Assembly: GCF_019393635.1 (NCBI RefSeq) | Contig: NC_057861.1 | Coordinates: 454,457,830 to 454,521,829, forward strand | Origin: Dromiciops gliroides | Taxonomy: Eukaryota > Chordata > Mammalia > Microbiotheria > Microbiotheriidae | Direction of reading: 5' to 3' | Length of the DNA: 64,000 bases | In this document: piece by piece, positions 12,908-25,574 of the stretch | How positions within the stretch are numbered: position 1 is the stretch's first letter | Layout of the letters: the number at the start of each line of letters is the position of its first letter | Notes under the pieces: generated by a model | What the model saw: the letters and a program-made list of their open reading frames with translations, nothing else | Databases searched by the model: none | What the model was told of the DNA's origin: nothing | Made by a program: the position numbers and the translations under genes

Positions 12908-13484
12908 CAAGGTTCTGCCATTTTCAAAAAATATTGAATAGAGCCCCAGTAACAGATTTTGTCTGCTTTCTGAGTTTCATCCTGATTAGATATGGAGAGA
13001 TTTTTCTCCTGTCATTACTGTCACTTGGGGATGAATTCTTGTCCATGAAACAAAGAAAAATACAAAATAATCCTTGATCATTTGTGGTCCTTTTTTATTT
13101 CAATAGTATGAGAAAGTGACAGAAAAAGAGACAGAGTATGAAACACACGCATAGTTCTGAGACTTTCTATAAATATAACTTAACAGTTGGTGCACTATAT
13201 TTAGATTCCTTGTCCAGAGATCAATAGTTATAGACACTACTGGACTAACTCATATTAATCTCAACATTCTTTCTATCATAGCAATGGAATCAGAAGACAG
13301 AGGAAGCATACTCTGTTAGCTTGATCAATCTAGAAACTATTGGAGATCCATGGAGACCAGAACTGAATGGTTAAAAGAATGATAAATTTAATCTTAGAAA
13401 GTTTGTACTATAACATTATAATGACATTCTTAATTGTTTATCTTCTTTTCTTCCCATATGTTCCTTAATTGAAAAGTATATACT

Positions 13485-13632
13485 TGGGCCAGCTAGGTGG
13501 TACAGTGGATAAAGCACTGGCCCTGGCTTTAGGGGGACCAGAGTTCAAATACAGCCTCAGACACTTTACACTTACTAGCTGTGTGACCCTGGGCAAGTCA
13601 CTTAACCCTCATTGCCCTGTCCCCCCAAAAGA
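13485..13632 (+). mobile_element. tRNA-SINE with perfect 13-bp duplication
   Basis: AAAAGTATATACT at 13472-13484 and 13633-13645 flank a complete copy. Confidence 0.95.
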
Positions 13633-14249
13633 AAAAGTATATACTCAAAATCTTACCAAGATTGGTCATTGGCTTAATATTTTACAATTGCATAGATGGA
13701 CTGTGAATTTCACAAGGCTAATAAAGACATGAGACAAACTTCTGGTAAGTTTAGTAAAGCAGTACCATGTTTTATTATTGCTGTTATTGTTTTTGGTTCA
13801 AACTGGTGATTTCATTACTGTAGGGAATTCCTGTTTAGGATACTCCCTCTACCAATGAACAGAGGTAACTTATTCTATAATTTATATTCTGAGAATGACC
13901 TAGAGCACTGGGAGATGGTCTTTCCCAGCATCACCCAACTAGTATGTGTCAGAGATCAGACAGGAGGAAGTAAATGAACATGAGTACTCCTGAGTTTTAG
14001 GGAAATATGTTCCCTAATATATGGAGTTCACTTATATGTGGAAATATGGAATTTGTACCTTACATGCCTCTCTGTTAGCGATAATAGGATGAAAAAGAAT
14101 TATTTTATTTTAAAAGGGAGTATCTACTATCTTAGAGGTTTCTGGTGAAAATAAGAAATTCCAATAAAACTAATATGTAACAAATCTGACCTGTAGCAAT
14201 TCCTATCACCCAAAAAGTTTTTTCACTTCCCCATTTCCTTTTCTGCAAT

Positions 14250-14505
14250 GAAAGGTAGAGCACTATTCCTAGAGTCAGGAAGACCTGAATTCAAATTTTG
14301 CTTCAGAAATTTACTATCTATGTGGACCCTAAGCAAGTCACTTACTCTCTACTTCAGTTTCCTCATCTCTAAAATGGAGATAAATGACAAAAACACCAAT
14401 GTCCCAGGTTTATTATGAGAATCAAATGAGATAAAAATTGTGAAGCACTTAGCATAGTGCCTGATACATAGTAAATGATATGTGAATATTAATTATTATA
14501 GAATA
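14250..14505 (+). mobile_element. MIR-like CORE-SINE, near full length
   Basis: TAGAGTCAGGAAGACCTGAA, CTTCAGTTTCCTCATCTCTA and CATAGTGCCTGATACATAGT in MIR order. Confidence 0.75.
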
Positions 14506-14610
14506 CCACTGATTGGCTATATACTCTAAGGAAGAGGTTTCACCTTGAGGCTCACAAAGGAGTACAAAACTCTCCAGTGCTACCTGAACAAGATTAAAAA
14601 GTAATTGGGA

Positions 14611-14760
14611 GGGGGCAGCTAGGTGGTGCAGTAGATAAACACTGGCCCTGGATTCAGGAGGACCTGAGTTCAAATCTGGCCTCTGACACTTGACACTTAC
14701 TAGCTGTGTGACCCTGGGCGAGTCACTTAACTCTCAGTGCCCAACAAAAACAAAAAAATG
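14611..14760 (+). mobile_element. tRNA-SINE
   Basis: Flanked by TAATTGGGA (14602-14610) and CAATTGGGA (14761-14769). Tail AACAAAAACAAAAAAA. Confidence 0.9.
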
Positions 14761-14935
14761 CAATTGGGAAATGGTTAACAAAATTAATACAATTATAATA
14801 CAACATAAATGATGTTTGTTTATGGTTTTCTAAGTCATTATGTTGCCTACAGGGATATGTTTTGTATCTGAATTTTACACTATTTTTCTGAGTGATCCCA
14901 AAAATATATAAAAACCTATTCTACCTAAGCCTAAG

Positions 14936-16230
14936 AAATTTTCCTTGTTATTCAGTCATTCAGTCATGTCTGACTTTTCATGACCCCATGGACCCTCCTC
15001 TCTTCCACTATCTACTGAAGTCTGTCCATGCTCATGTTCATTTCTTCCATTTCACCATCTATCCATTGATCCTCTGCCATGTCCTTTTCTTTTTGCCTTC
15101 AATGTTTTCTGAAATGAGTGTCTTCCAATGAGTCTTGTCTTCTCATTATTTGATCAAAGTATTTAAGCTTCAGCTTTTCAGTATTTGACATTCCAGTGAA
15201 TAGTCTGAATTGATTTCTTTAAGTAATTATTTGATCTCCTCCCTGTCTAAGGGACTCTCAAAACTCTTCTCCAGCACCACTATTTGAAGATGTTAATTCC
15301 ACAGTGCTCAGCTTTCCTTATACTCCAATTCTCTTGACTGTGCATTGCTGCTGGAAAAAAAATAGCTTTGACAATATGGACATTTGTCAGCAAGGTGATG
15401 TTTTTGCTGTCTGGAGAAGTTAGACAAAAGAAGGAAGCTTTTAAAAATTTCATGGCCACAGTCACTGTCTGCAATGATCTTTGAGTCCAAGAATATAACA
15501 CTGCTTCCATTTCTTCTTTCTTTATTTGCCTAAAGTCATGGGACCAGTTGCCAAGGTCTTAGTTTATTTTTATTTTAATGTTTAGCTTCAAAGTCAGTTT
15601 TTACACTCTCTTCTTTCACCTTCATCAAAAAATTTCTTCATTTTTCACTTTAGGCCAGTGGAGTGGTATCATCTATACAGTGGAGTGGTATCATCTATAT
15701 GTTTGATAATTCTGGCTTTTTATTCATCTAGCCTGCCCATTTCACATTATATACTCTGAATATAAGTTAAATAGATAAGGTGACACTATACAACCTTTTC
15801 CAACACCTTTCCCTATCTTAAACCAATCAATTTGTTCCATGTTGGTTTTAACTGTTGCTTCTTGGCCTGAATACAGTTTCCTCAGTAGACAAGTAAGACA
15901 ATCTGATACTCCCATCTCTTTGAGGACTTGCCACATTTATTGCCCACACAATGGTTTTAGATTAGTCAATGAAGGAGAAATAGATGGGTTTTTTTGGAAC
16001 TCCCTTGATTTTTCCATAACTTAGCAAATGTTGGCAATTTGGTCTCTAGTTCCTCTGCCTCTTCAAAAACCAGACTGTTTTTCTGGCAATTCTTGGTTTA
16101 CATATTTCTGAAGCCTAGTTTGCAGCATCTTAAGCTTGCTGGTGTGGTGAAATGAACACAGTTGTTGGGTAATGTGATCATTCCTTGGCATTGTCATGAC
16201 CTTCTCATCACCAAAACTGTCTTCCTATCA
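14936..16230 (-). mobile_element. RTE/BovB-type LINE fragment: RT domain to 3' end
   Basis: On the minus strand the best part (15936-15742) reads KEMGVSDCLTCLLRKLYSG and IGKGVGKGCIVSPYLFNLYS, a clear RTE-clade reverse transcriptase segment. Further 3' come degenerate FLGS-like and KAEH motifs (15510-15290), and a 3' tail at 14940-14990 whose complement resembles the RTE-tail SINEs (GTCATGTCTGACTTTTCATG). Frameshifts and stops interrupt it. It abuts the plus-strand LINE beginning near 16260. Confidence 0.75.
15742..15936 (-). pseudogene. RTE reverse transcriptase fragment (64 codons)
   Basis: It covers the RT palm just before the catalytic YADD region, with conserved QEATV, DWF.IGKGV and GCI.SP.LFNLYSEYIM. 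The catalytic motif itself lies beyond the frame break, so there is no activity. Confidence 0.75.
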
Positions 16231-17940
16231 CCTAAATAACAAAACTTCATGGGTGTACCATCACAGCAAACATTGGCATTCTTGTAAGGAGAAGAGACAG
16301 AAAGGTTAAGAGAGTGATGAATGTAATGTGTGCTACAAAGTGCTGAACTGATCATAGACTTTATCCTCTACCATTCAACAAAGTGGTGATCCTAGGCATA
16401 ATGGTTACCAGAATACTAAATGTCAACAGATTAGATCACTTCTCTGAGTGGGAACAGTTCAATGCTAAGTTGAAGCGCGAACTGAACCAAAATATGGTTG
16501 GCAACAGTGAAGCAGAAAAGGAGTGAGCAGCTTTCAGAGACTTGGTGTATAGGACTGCATTTACTCACCTGGGCCAGAACACTCACAAACATCAAGACTT
16601 GTTTGATGAAAATGATAGGGGAGGTTATTAAAAGAAAAACAAGAAACCAAAGGATTTAAAGTAGGAGAGTTCCTCTGTCTCTAAGAAGGCAAGTAGAGCA
16701 CCAGCAAAACTAAGAGAGATGAAGATTCTTGATTCTATAAGAAAACAGATGAAAACAGATTTGTGCAGATAATAACAACCCAAAGCCTTTCCATAATGCC
16801 CTGAAGGCTATTTATGGGTCAAAGACCTTTGGTGCTTCTCAGTTACTCAGTACTGATGAAGTCGCATTGATTAGTGATAAAGATATGATCCTGGAGAGAT
16901 GGGCTTAACACTTACATAGCATTTTCAACACTGTAATCAATCAATGCTGAAGCCATTGACTTTTAACCTCAGGGTAAGTCAATTACTTCTAGCCAAACTT
17001 CCAAATGAATAAGAGATTTGAATGCCATTAGGTTCCTCTTTGTGGCAAAGTGCCTGGTTTCTGATTCTATTCTAGCATAAATCTATGAGGTAGGGGGTCC
17101 TCTGCTATACAAAAGCCGAATTAAATCTTCTAGGTTATATGGCAAGAAGAGGTTATCCCCAGGAGATCAAGGATGCCCCCATTGTCCATCTCTATAAAGA
17201 AAAAGGAAACAGGTTGTCATGTGCTAATCAACAGGATGGCGGTGGGGTGTCTCTGTCCTAATCATTGCTGGCAGGATTCTTCCCAGAGTCCTCCTTAATC
17301 AGCTGATGCTTCATCAGGAAGACTGGTCATCTGGCCCCAGAAACAGTGAGGCTTCAGAAGGGGCCAAAGAATGGTTGACATGGTATTTGCAGCCCAGCAA
17401 CTTCAGAAGAATTCTAGGAGCAGAACTGAGGTCTGTACACAATGTTCCTTGATCAGCCCAAGCCCTTTGATACTACACTATGAGGGCTTGTGGAAGACCA
17501 TGGAGAAATTTGGTTTCCTGGAGAAGTCATCAGTTTTGTATGCCAGTTTCATGACGATATGCTTGCACAGATAATGGATTATCTCTTGCACTTCCCAAGC
17601 ACCACTGAAGTGAAACAAGTCTATGTTCTTGTTCCCAAGCTTTTTAGGATATTTAGTGTTGTTGTATGATGCCTTTAATGAAGAGAAAAAGGCATCAAGA
17701 TAAGTGACCACACTGATGTAAATTATTTCACGTGAAAAAGCTACAAGCCAAGACTAAAGTGGAAGGAGAGTTGGTGCATGATTTTTTTTGTTCACAGATA
17801 GTTGTTCATTCAATGCAATCTTTGAGGCTGACATGCCAACAAAGTATGAACTGATTCTCTGCTATTTGTGCTAATTTTGGCCTAATGATTAACACCAAGA
17901 AACAGAGATTCTCCACCATCCAGCATTATAACATTCATAT

Positions 17941-18138
17941 GTGGAACCATCCATTACAGCAGATGGAAAAATTTTGAATGCTATGGATAAATTCACTCGT
18001 CTTTATAGTACACTTTCCAGGGATGTACACATAGCTGATGAGGTTGATGCATACACATTGCCAGAGCTAGCTCAGTGTTTTGGAGGCTCTGACGCCCCGT
18101 GTGGGAGAGAAGAGGTATTAGACTGCCTACCAAATTGA
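17941..18138 (+). pseudogene. LINE RT/connection-domain fragment
   Basis: EPSITADGKILNAMDKFTRLY with STLSRDVHIADEVDA following fits the post-RT segment seen as 'DKFTYLGSTLSR' in related LINEs. It is one of the few stretches of the 16260-18783 element still open for more than 60 codons. Confidence 0.55.
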
Positions 18139-18302
18139 AGGTTCTAAGGAGCTGTTGTGCTGACCTCATTGTTGTATGCCTATAAACCTGGATTGTCTAC
18201 CAGGGTCACGTCAGGAAACTGAAAAGCTACCAGTTGAATTGTCTTGGGGGGGATTCTGAAGATCACCTGGCAAGATAAATTACTAAATACTGAAGTTCCT
18301 TT

Positions 18303-18602
18303 ATGGAACTGAACTGCCAAGCATTCAAACTCAACTCTGATGGGCTGGCCACAATGTACAAATGCCAAATGTACATTTGCCTAGATTATTTTCAGAGAAC
18401 TCCCACAAGACAAGCATCATATGGGGGTCAGAAGAAAGGATACAAGGACACTCTCAAGGTTCAGTCTAAAGAATTTTTGTTTTTTTTATCAATTGTGAGA
18501 CACAGGAAACATTTGCACAGGACCACACAGCATGATGTGCCCTGCATCAAAGAAAGAACTAAATTCTATGAGCAGAATTGCAGTGGCTCAAAAGAGTTGT
18601 GA
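18303..18602 (+). pseudogene. LINE C-terminal fragment
   Basis: Contains GGQKKGYKDTLKVQSKEF, which corresponds to the KRSQGGQKKRYKDTLK-like motif near the C-terminus of the same LINE family as 16260-18783. It is degenerate. Confidence 0.55.
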
Positions 18603-18794
18603 GATGTGCAAGTTTAGAGAGGTTCCCCAGATACTCAAATGTACTATTTGTGCCCAACCTGTGTAGAGCCTTACAAGCCTGTATTGTTCTGAATCAGCCA
18701 CAGCTCGGACACACTGTACCATGACTTTGTCATCACGATGTCATTTTGGTCCTCTTTGATCATGAAGGACAATGAAAAAAAAAATTTACATTTC

Positions 18795-18970
18795 AATTAA
18801 ATTTAAACAAACTGTTATTAAGTACTTACTGTGTACAGGAGCTGGGCTTAATATTGAGAACACAAAGATAAATGAAAATACTCCTTGCTTTTAAGGAGCT
18901 TTTATTATACTAAAGATATAGAACATGTACACAGTTAAGTAATTAGAAGGTAACTTGAGAATATAGAGAA
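18795..18970 (-). mobile_element. L2 3' end
   Basis: TTATTAAGTACTTACTGTGT, then CTTTTAAGGAGCTTTTATTA, is the L2 3' end in reverse. Confidence 0.6.
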
Positions 18971-19025
18971 TACTAATAATTTGATCTGGTGTAATTGTTG
19001 TTCCTATCTTTTTTGTCATCTCCTT

Positions 19026-19198
19026 CTTTTCTTTTTTTTTAAATTTTTTAAAATTTTTTGCAGGGCAATGAGGGTTAAGTGACTTGCCCAGGGTCACACA
19101 GCTAGTTAAGTGTCAAGTGTCTGAGGCTGGATTTGAACTTGGGTACTCCTGAATCCAGGGCCAGTGCTTTATCCACTGTGCCACCTAGCTGCCCCCCT
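19026..19198 (-). mobile_element. tRNA-SINE
   Basis: Flanked by ATCTCCTT (19018-19025 and 19199-19206). 'GACACTT' subfamily with a T-rich tail. Confidence 0.85.
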
Positions 19199-19364
19199 AT
19201 CTCCTTATTTTCAATGAGGAATGGGGCATTATGCATCAAATGAATTCTATTGGCAAAATTTATAAGAACTAAAAATCCATATTATGAACAGGCATCTCTG
19301 TAGGAGGCTTTTAAACATAAAGGAAACAATTATCTTATTTCTATTAAATTTCCATCTTATTAAA

Positions 19365-19680
19365 TTTGACCCTAATTCAAGCCTATTGGGACCTTTGTGA
19401 ACTCTCACTTGTAAGTAAATATATCATCTATCCCTTCTAGATTTACATTATCTATAAATCTTATAAGTACTACTTCAGTGTCTTCATTTAAGTCTTCAAC
19501 AAAAATGCTGAAAGAACAGGACTAAGTCCAAAGTCCTTTATTCAAACCACTAGTGTCCTCTAAAGCATTTGCATAATCTACCTCAAATAGTGCTGGTATC
19601 ACAGTATTCTAAGTACATAAACATACAACACTGACAATCTTAGCTTTGATGCCTACTGGGTGATAGGGACTGATTTTTCT
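19365..19680 (-). mobile_element. L3/CR1 fragment
   Basis: TTCATTTAAGTCTTCAACAA, AAATGCTGAAAGAACAGGAC and TAAGTCCAAAG fit the L3/CR1 segment containing the reversed 'LGPLLFNIFINDL' region. It is degenerate. Confidence 0.5.
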
Positions 19681-19864
19681 CACTTTGGCTGAGATCTTCC
19701 ATTATCTTCTGGAAACTCCCTGATTATATCCTCTGCTTTTTTTTTTTTTAACTTAGGTTCTTTTCTTCCTCCCCTCCACGCTTTCTATTAATTCCTGTAC
19801 CTGATTTCTACATAGCCTAACATACTCTACTTCTATGTCTGAAGCTAAGATCTGTCCCTTGTGT

Positions 19865-20052
19865 TGTGAGTTGTTTTAGTTGTGTCTGACTTTTTGTAAC
19901 CCATTGGGGATCATTTTCCAGATGTAGGAACTTAGACAAATAGAGTTAGTGACTTGCCCAGGTTCACACAGCTAATAAGTGTCTGAAGCTGAATTTGAAA
20001 CCCAGGTCTTCCTGGCTCCAGTTCTGATGTCTATCCGTGTAGCTTCCCATGG
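19865..20052 (-). mobile_element. SINE with RTE-like 3' tail
   Basis: TAGTTGTGTCTGACTTTTTG followed by GATGTAGGAACTTAGACAAA and the CAGGTTCACACAGCTAATAA core, reversed. Confidence 0.65.
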
Positions 20053-20070
20053 GTCTGTCACTAGTAGGTT

Positions 20071-20240
20071 TTTTTTTTTTAATTTTCATTTATTTATTTA
20101 TTTTCTGGGTAATAAGAGTCAAGTGACTTGCGCATGTTCACACAGCTAGTAAGTGTCCAAGTGTCTGAGGCTGGATTGAACTCAGGTCCTCCTGAATCCA
20201 GGGTTGGTGCTTTATCCACTGTGCCCACCTAGCTGCACCT
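20071..20240 (-). mobile_element. tRNA-SINE, diverged
   Basis: Core TTCACACAGCTAGTAAGTGT and the GTGCCCACCTAGCTGCACC end. Possible duplication CTAGTAGGTTT/CTAATAGTTTT. Confidence 0.85.
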
Positions 20241-20409
20241 CTAATAGTTTTAAAATATTTTCCACTATGTTAGATATAAGGTTAACCATCAACACATTTT
20301 TCTTAAAAGTTTATTTCCCTTACTAGTACAATAATTAATACAATCACTGAGAGTTTGGAATGTTTCTTTTGAAAACTGTTCCCAACCTTGAACAACTTAT
20401 TTATTGAAG

Positions 20410-20478
20410 AATGCACCTGGATTATAAATACATACATGCATACCTACATACATGCATTCATGCATGCATACATGCAAA
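20410..20478. repeat. CATA/CATG tetranucleotide repeat
   Basis: Imperfect ACATACATGCAT-type units. No gene. Confidence 0.85.
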
Positions 20479-22004
20479 CTTATTGTTATATGGGTGTTTT
20501 CCTCCAAGTCATAGTTTCCCTTCTTAGTTTTTTTGTCTTGGATTGTAAAACAAAACAGCTACAACAACAAAATCCTTTTTAGTTTTATGTAATGAAAATG
20601 TTTGTTTTACTTTATCTCTATTCTTAGTTCTGTTAAAAAACTTCTCTCAACCATAGTTGTGAAACATTTTGTGATTCTCCTAAATATGTATTGTAATGAC
20701 TTGTGTTAAAGGCCCCCACCTTTGACACACACTGGATATGCAGACCAAGGCAAGTTAGTTTAGTTAGTGCACCAATCTAAGATGATAAAGTATATGAGAC
20801 TGCCAATCATTATTGGTAGAAATAGTTTCCTCACAGAAATTCCCTATTCCAATGAAATCATAGGGTGCATAAACTTTCCCATACCCCCAAAGTGTTACAC
20901 AAATCAAATATCAAGGAGTTACTTACGAAGCTAGATTATATAATAATAAAATTCATTTGATATAATATTAAACATAGTAATAAAGGGGCAAAATTATTCC
21001 CAGAACCTAAACTATATTTTCAAGGCATAATCACAGGTACTATTTGATACTTAAAAAAAGAAATGCAAATCAGTGAAGGTGACTAGATAACTGAGAATCA
21101 TATGAAAGCCATTAGCCCAGTTTTCAAGAAGCCCCAAACCAATAAAACATTTAGAGTACTTCCTAGTTAAAAATTATTGAAAAAACTGAAATGAAGCTTG
21201 TCAAAAATAGGTTGAGGTCATCATCTTACACTATATAGTATAATAAATTCCAAATGAATACTAGAACTTAATAAAATAAATCATGAAATCGGGGAATAGT
21301 GATCTTTCTCTTCTGGGGGCTGTTTGAAGTTCTGCTGGTTCGGAAGGAAAGGAATGGCCTCTTCCTTTTGTTTTTGCTTTTTTTCATTAACCTCCAAACC
21401 CTTGCTAGTGATGATGGTGGGGGTGGTGGTGATGATGCACTGCTGCTGATGATACAGTGCCTACTATATACCAGGTACAAATGCTAAGGACTTTACAGAT
21501 AAATAGGAACCTTTAAACATTTTATCTTTTCAAGTTGTCTAGAACATTTTTATCTTGTGGAATGTTTTTCCTTCTCATATTGTTGATAAGCCTTCTACTG
21601 ATATTAATTCATTTCATTTTTTCCCTCTTTTGCTGTTGTTAAATTTTTTTGGAGGGGTCATGTTGAAAACATATCCCCAACATCTTGCTGAATATACAAA
21701 CTCCCTTCTCCTGAAAATTTTCTCTTTTGGCTTTTGTGATAGTATTCACTTCTTAGTTATTTTGCTACTATATGAGTATACCATCACTTCTTCTTTCCTG
21801 GATTATCATCTATGTCTCACTTATATTCCCATATAAAGAATGCCTATGCGTGGCCCTGGTAACTTCTCATATGTGTCTATATATCTGATTGATCTCATTT
21901 GCTCCCATTCATTGAATGATCATTTTTGATAGCGATGACTCACAATCTATGTAATAGATCAAATAATCATTCTATTTCTAAATGGAGAATATCTCAGAGG
22001 AAAT
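20479..22004. other. No gene seen; mostly unassigned sequence
   Basis: Short frames only. A GGT/GAT-rich patch at 21410-21450 creates poly-Ser/Gly translations that are compositional, not genes. Confidence 0.55.
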
Positions 22005-22110
22005 CTAGTCCAACCTCCTCATTTTTATAGATGAGAAAAATGAGGGCCCAAAGGGTTTAAAGTAACTTGCAAAAGTCACAAAGGGAGTGATTAGAGTTCT
22101 TTCCACTACA
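22005..22110 (-). mobile_element. MIR-like fragment
   Basis: CCTCATTTTTATAGATGAGA and AGTAACTTGCAAAAGTCACA. Confidence 0.55.
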
Positions 22111-22129
22111 ACTGGAGAGAACCTGTTTT

Positions 22130-22530
22130 TCCTGAACTATAGTCCTACATCTCCAGTTGCCTCCTAGACATATCTAACTGAATGTCTAATAGGCTTCTCA
22201 ATCTCAATATGAGCAAAAGAGAAATCACTATTTTTCCTTCAAAACCAACCTTCCTCCAAATTGCCTACTTTTTTTCAGGACATATCATCCTCTAGCCCTA
22301 GTTCAAAATTTGGGATCACTTTTGCTTCTTCTTTATTTCTCATCACTCATGTCTCCTCAGTTGTAGAGGTTTGCATCTCTAGAAAATTTCCTGTCTTTCC
22401 CCTTCTCTCCATTCACATGGTCACTGTTCTAGTTCAGGTCTTGGTTACCTCTCATTTGGACTAGTGCTATAACTTTCCAACTGGCCTCCTGCCATCCAGT
22501 TGTTCCTCCTCGACCATGCCCATCTTCCAA
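22130..22530 (+). mobile_element. L2 LINE fragment, sense
   Basis: AATATGAGCAAAAGAGAAATC corresponds to the 'NMSKTE' region of L2, followed by CTTCCTCCAAATTGCC and GGACTAGTGCTATAACTTTC (the conserved DYCN region). It is degenerate. Confidence 0.55.
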
Positions 22531-22844
22531 AGATTGCTTTCCAGCTAAGGAGGAGAGTAGAAGTGAATGCTATACAAATGTGTGAATACTTACAGTAGAA
22601 AAGCATAAGGATGAGAGCAATGAGAAGAGAAATAGGATGTCCTCAATATCGTATTTTCTATGGTATCTACTTCAAAATAACCACAAATATAATTGAACTG
22701 AAAAGAAAATGGAACTCACTCTAAAAAGATGATCCCAACTCCTTGTTTCAAAATCACCTGGGTATAATCTGGGATCAGAAGTGTCAAAGCTTTTATAGCA
22801 CGTCAGGGTCATATGGAGTTTAGGGGGGAGAGGGGATTCCTAAA

Positions 22845-23045
22845 GGAAACCTGAACTCTTTTCCTGACCCTGACACTAATTAGGTTGTGTGACCCTGGGC
22901 AAGACATTTAGCCCCTTTCACCTCAGTTTCCTTCTGAAAATAATAGCACTTATCTTTAAAAGGGTTGATGTGACCTCAAATGAGATCATATTTGTGAAGT
23001 GCTTTGTAAACTGTAAAGCACATGAATCCTATTCTTTTTATTATT
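22845..23045 (+). mobile_element. MIR
   Basis: GTTGTGTGACCCTGGGCAAG, ACCTCAGTTTCCTTCTGAAA and AGTGCTTTGTAAACTGTAAA. Confidence 0.7.
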
Positions 23046-24930
23046 AATACATTTTATTTCTCTGAAAAGTTTGTGAATTTTCTCTGTGGTAGAATTCATT
23101 GTGGTCTGATGAGCAAAGAAACATTCCATTCTTAGACACTGCCTATTGTCATCATGAAAAATTCAATGCAAGGACAGAAAAGGTTTGGATTTTTCATGAA
23201 CCTATAAATGTACTTTGTCTTGTATTTGGGTTTTTTGTTGTTATTGTCTCTAGTTTCTAGAATCAGATTTTTGTTTAATGCATGTCTGTTTTTTGCCATG
23301 AAATGGTCACTCTGAAGAGTTGTTGTTTTTTTTCTTGTGCAAAAATAATGCTGCTCTGTTTTATAGAAATGTTATCTTGTGAACAACACATGTAAATCTC
23401 CTGCAGCGGTAAGCACTCTTCACAGAAGGTTAAATTTATTCTACCTCATATAGCAGGGGGTTCATCTCTGTAAATAATTTTATTATGTTCCTTTATAAAC
23501 ATTTGGGTAGGAGAAAATTCTTGGTTTAACTCAATACATATTATACTTTTCCTGCTCCCAGAATTAGATTGATTATGGTGGCATATAAGATTGATAATAC
23601 ATAGATCTGTGTTATGACAGCCATTGTTTTTAGCGCCAGGCTGAAGAGGAATGCTTCCTTAAATGTATCATTGTAAAAATATTGACCTGGAGGACTTCAT
23701 TATTCAAGCTGGAGAGACAGTCACTACTTAACAGTAATAAACTGTTTCTGTGTTACATTGAGAATACTTGGGGAAATCTGAGAGTTGTCAAATCTCTTTG
23801 AAAATCCTGTCTTTATGTACACATGACACTAAAGCTATAGCTGTATTTCTGCTAATAAAAGCAAAGGCATAGACGGATGTGAAGGATATCATGGCGCACT
23901 GACAAGAAACTAAGAAAAATGAATACCTTGTGAGGAGTCGGAAAGATACAGGCAATGACCTTGGGAAGCTTTACTCTTTCTAGCTATTTTTGTTCTTATA
24001 AGAAAACAGAAATAATGTTGCATTAGTGAAAAACAATAAAATAAACCAGAGGCTTTACATTGAACACATTTTATTAAAAAGATCCTGAGTCTCTTAACAA
24101 AAAGTCACGTGAGATAACATAAAAATAACAGATGCAGAATGCCAGCCAGAATATGTTATAAAGAAAGACATTTTAGAAGGTTCCAAAAATGATATACAGA
24201 AGTGAAAATAAAAAAAATGACAGTTTGAACCAGGTTGACATTTTTTTTCATTTGTTAAGGAAGAAAAAGTCATACTTCCCAATAATCTCCCCTCTCCTCC
24301 TGTCTACTTGTGATGATGCTCAGGAAAGATCTTTGGTAAGAAGACATTGGTTAATCTGACTACAAACTGCCTTGAAGCCTTTCTAAATTGTTATTTGAAT
24401 AAACTGCTGCTAATCTGACATGCCTACCCAACCCAAAGTTAAAGCATGCAGGAATTGTATCATAGGCCTCTACTATTATAATTGATATTCAGAATGATGA
24501 ATGTTATAGAGACACTTTAAGACCCTGAAGTGGCTTCTCAATCATCAAAGAAAAATTACTTCGGAAGGTTTCAAAGCTTGGATGCATTGTCTTGTGCTTT
24601 GCTTCTTTGAGAATCGACATTAGGTGTGGGTTATTTATAGTAACTCTCTGTTAGCCAGAATGTTCAATTAACACAGATGTCTCCCTCTCCTTCTGGAATG
24701 TTTTAGAGACAAGAATATTTTCCACAATTTTGTGACTCCCAGTGTTGATGTCCATGCTGTGTTTTATTACCATACTACTTTATAAAGTTCTCCTTATAAG
24801 ACTGATGATTAGTGTTCCCTAGGTATTTTATTTAACATATATTGTGATGGAAATCATAACTACTATGAGATTTGTGATTTTAGTAAATCTTTTTTTTTCT
24901 CTCCTGATTTCCATGTCTAGAAAAAAATAT
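23046..24930. other. Repeat-poor island, no gene seen
   Basis: About 1.9 kb with no recognised SINE, L1, L2, MIR or LTR and no long frame. Composition is more even than the flanks (for example around 23560-23960). It could be unique DNA with conserved non-coding elements. Confidence 0.5.
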
Positions 24931-24934
24931 TATT

Positions 24935-25520
24935 CTGATCACACCTTTTGATTAAGCATTATGCTACTAGGTCTATACTCCAAAAAAAAATCAAAGAAAA
25001 AGGAAATGACCTACATGTACAAAATATTTATAGCAGCTCTTTTTGTGGTAGCAAAGAATTGGAAATTGAGGGGACACCCAGCATTTGGAAACTGACTGAA
25101 CAAGTTGTGATATATATTTTTGATGAAAACTATTGTGCTGTAAGAAATGATGAAAGGGATAGTTACATAAAAAACTGATAAGACTTACAAGAGCTGATTA
25201 CAAAGTAAAACAAGCAGATCTAGAAGAACAATGTATACATTAACAATAATATTTCCTTGGTAGTCAAATATGAAAGACTTAACTACTCTATTTAATACAA
25301 TAATACACAACATTTTCAAAGGACTCAATGTTGAAAAATGCTATTCTCCTCCAGAAGGAGAACTGATGGATTCTGAGGGCTGACTGAATCATATGTATTT
25401 TTTAAAACTTTTTTTGCTTTTTCTTGTTAAACATGCTTAATGTAGAAATATTTTTTGTATGATTTCATATGTAAACAAGGTATCATATATCTAGTCTCCC
25501 AATGAGTAACAGAAGGGATG
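24935..25520 (+). mobile_element. L1 ORF2 C-terminus and 3' UTR, sense orientation
   Basis: Translation in several frames gives the L1 tail: NYCAVRNDERDSYIKN near 25130 corresponds to EYYCAIRNDE of the minus-strand copies. Upstream, GCAGCTCTTTTTGTGGTAGC is the reverse of the AAAAAGAGCTGC landmark in the other copies. It ends in the 3' UTR at about 25520. Confidence 0.65.
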
Positions 25521-25574
25521 GAGGGCGGGAATTATTATTATTTTTTAGCAATTTTTGAAATATTTTTGTTGTTG

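Larger units (their letters stand above)
16260..18783 (+). mobile_element. Degenerate non-LTR retrotransposon (not L1 or BovB), clade unresolved
   Basis: Frame-hopping translation gives: a linker and LK-AIYGSKTFGASQLLSTDE (about 16795-16860), ERWAEHF-like at 16890, an RT region with RGISLLSIAG-like sequence near 17250 and VDMVFAAQQLQK (17374), EGLWKTMEKFG (17487), EPSITADGKILNAMDKFTRL (17944), and a C-terminal part with GGQKKGYKDTLK (18423). A Cys-rich end follows near 18640. By recall this is a vertebrate/invertebrate APE-type LINE family, possibly RTE-X or R4-like. The 3' end near 18783 is A-rich. All frames are broken. Confidence 0.6.
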
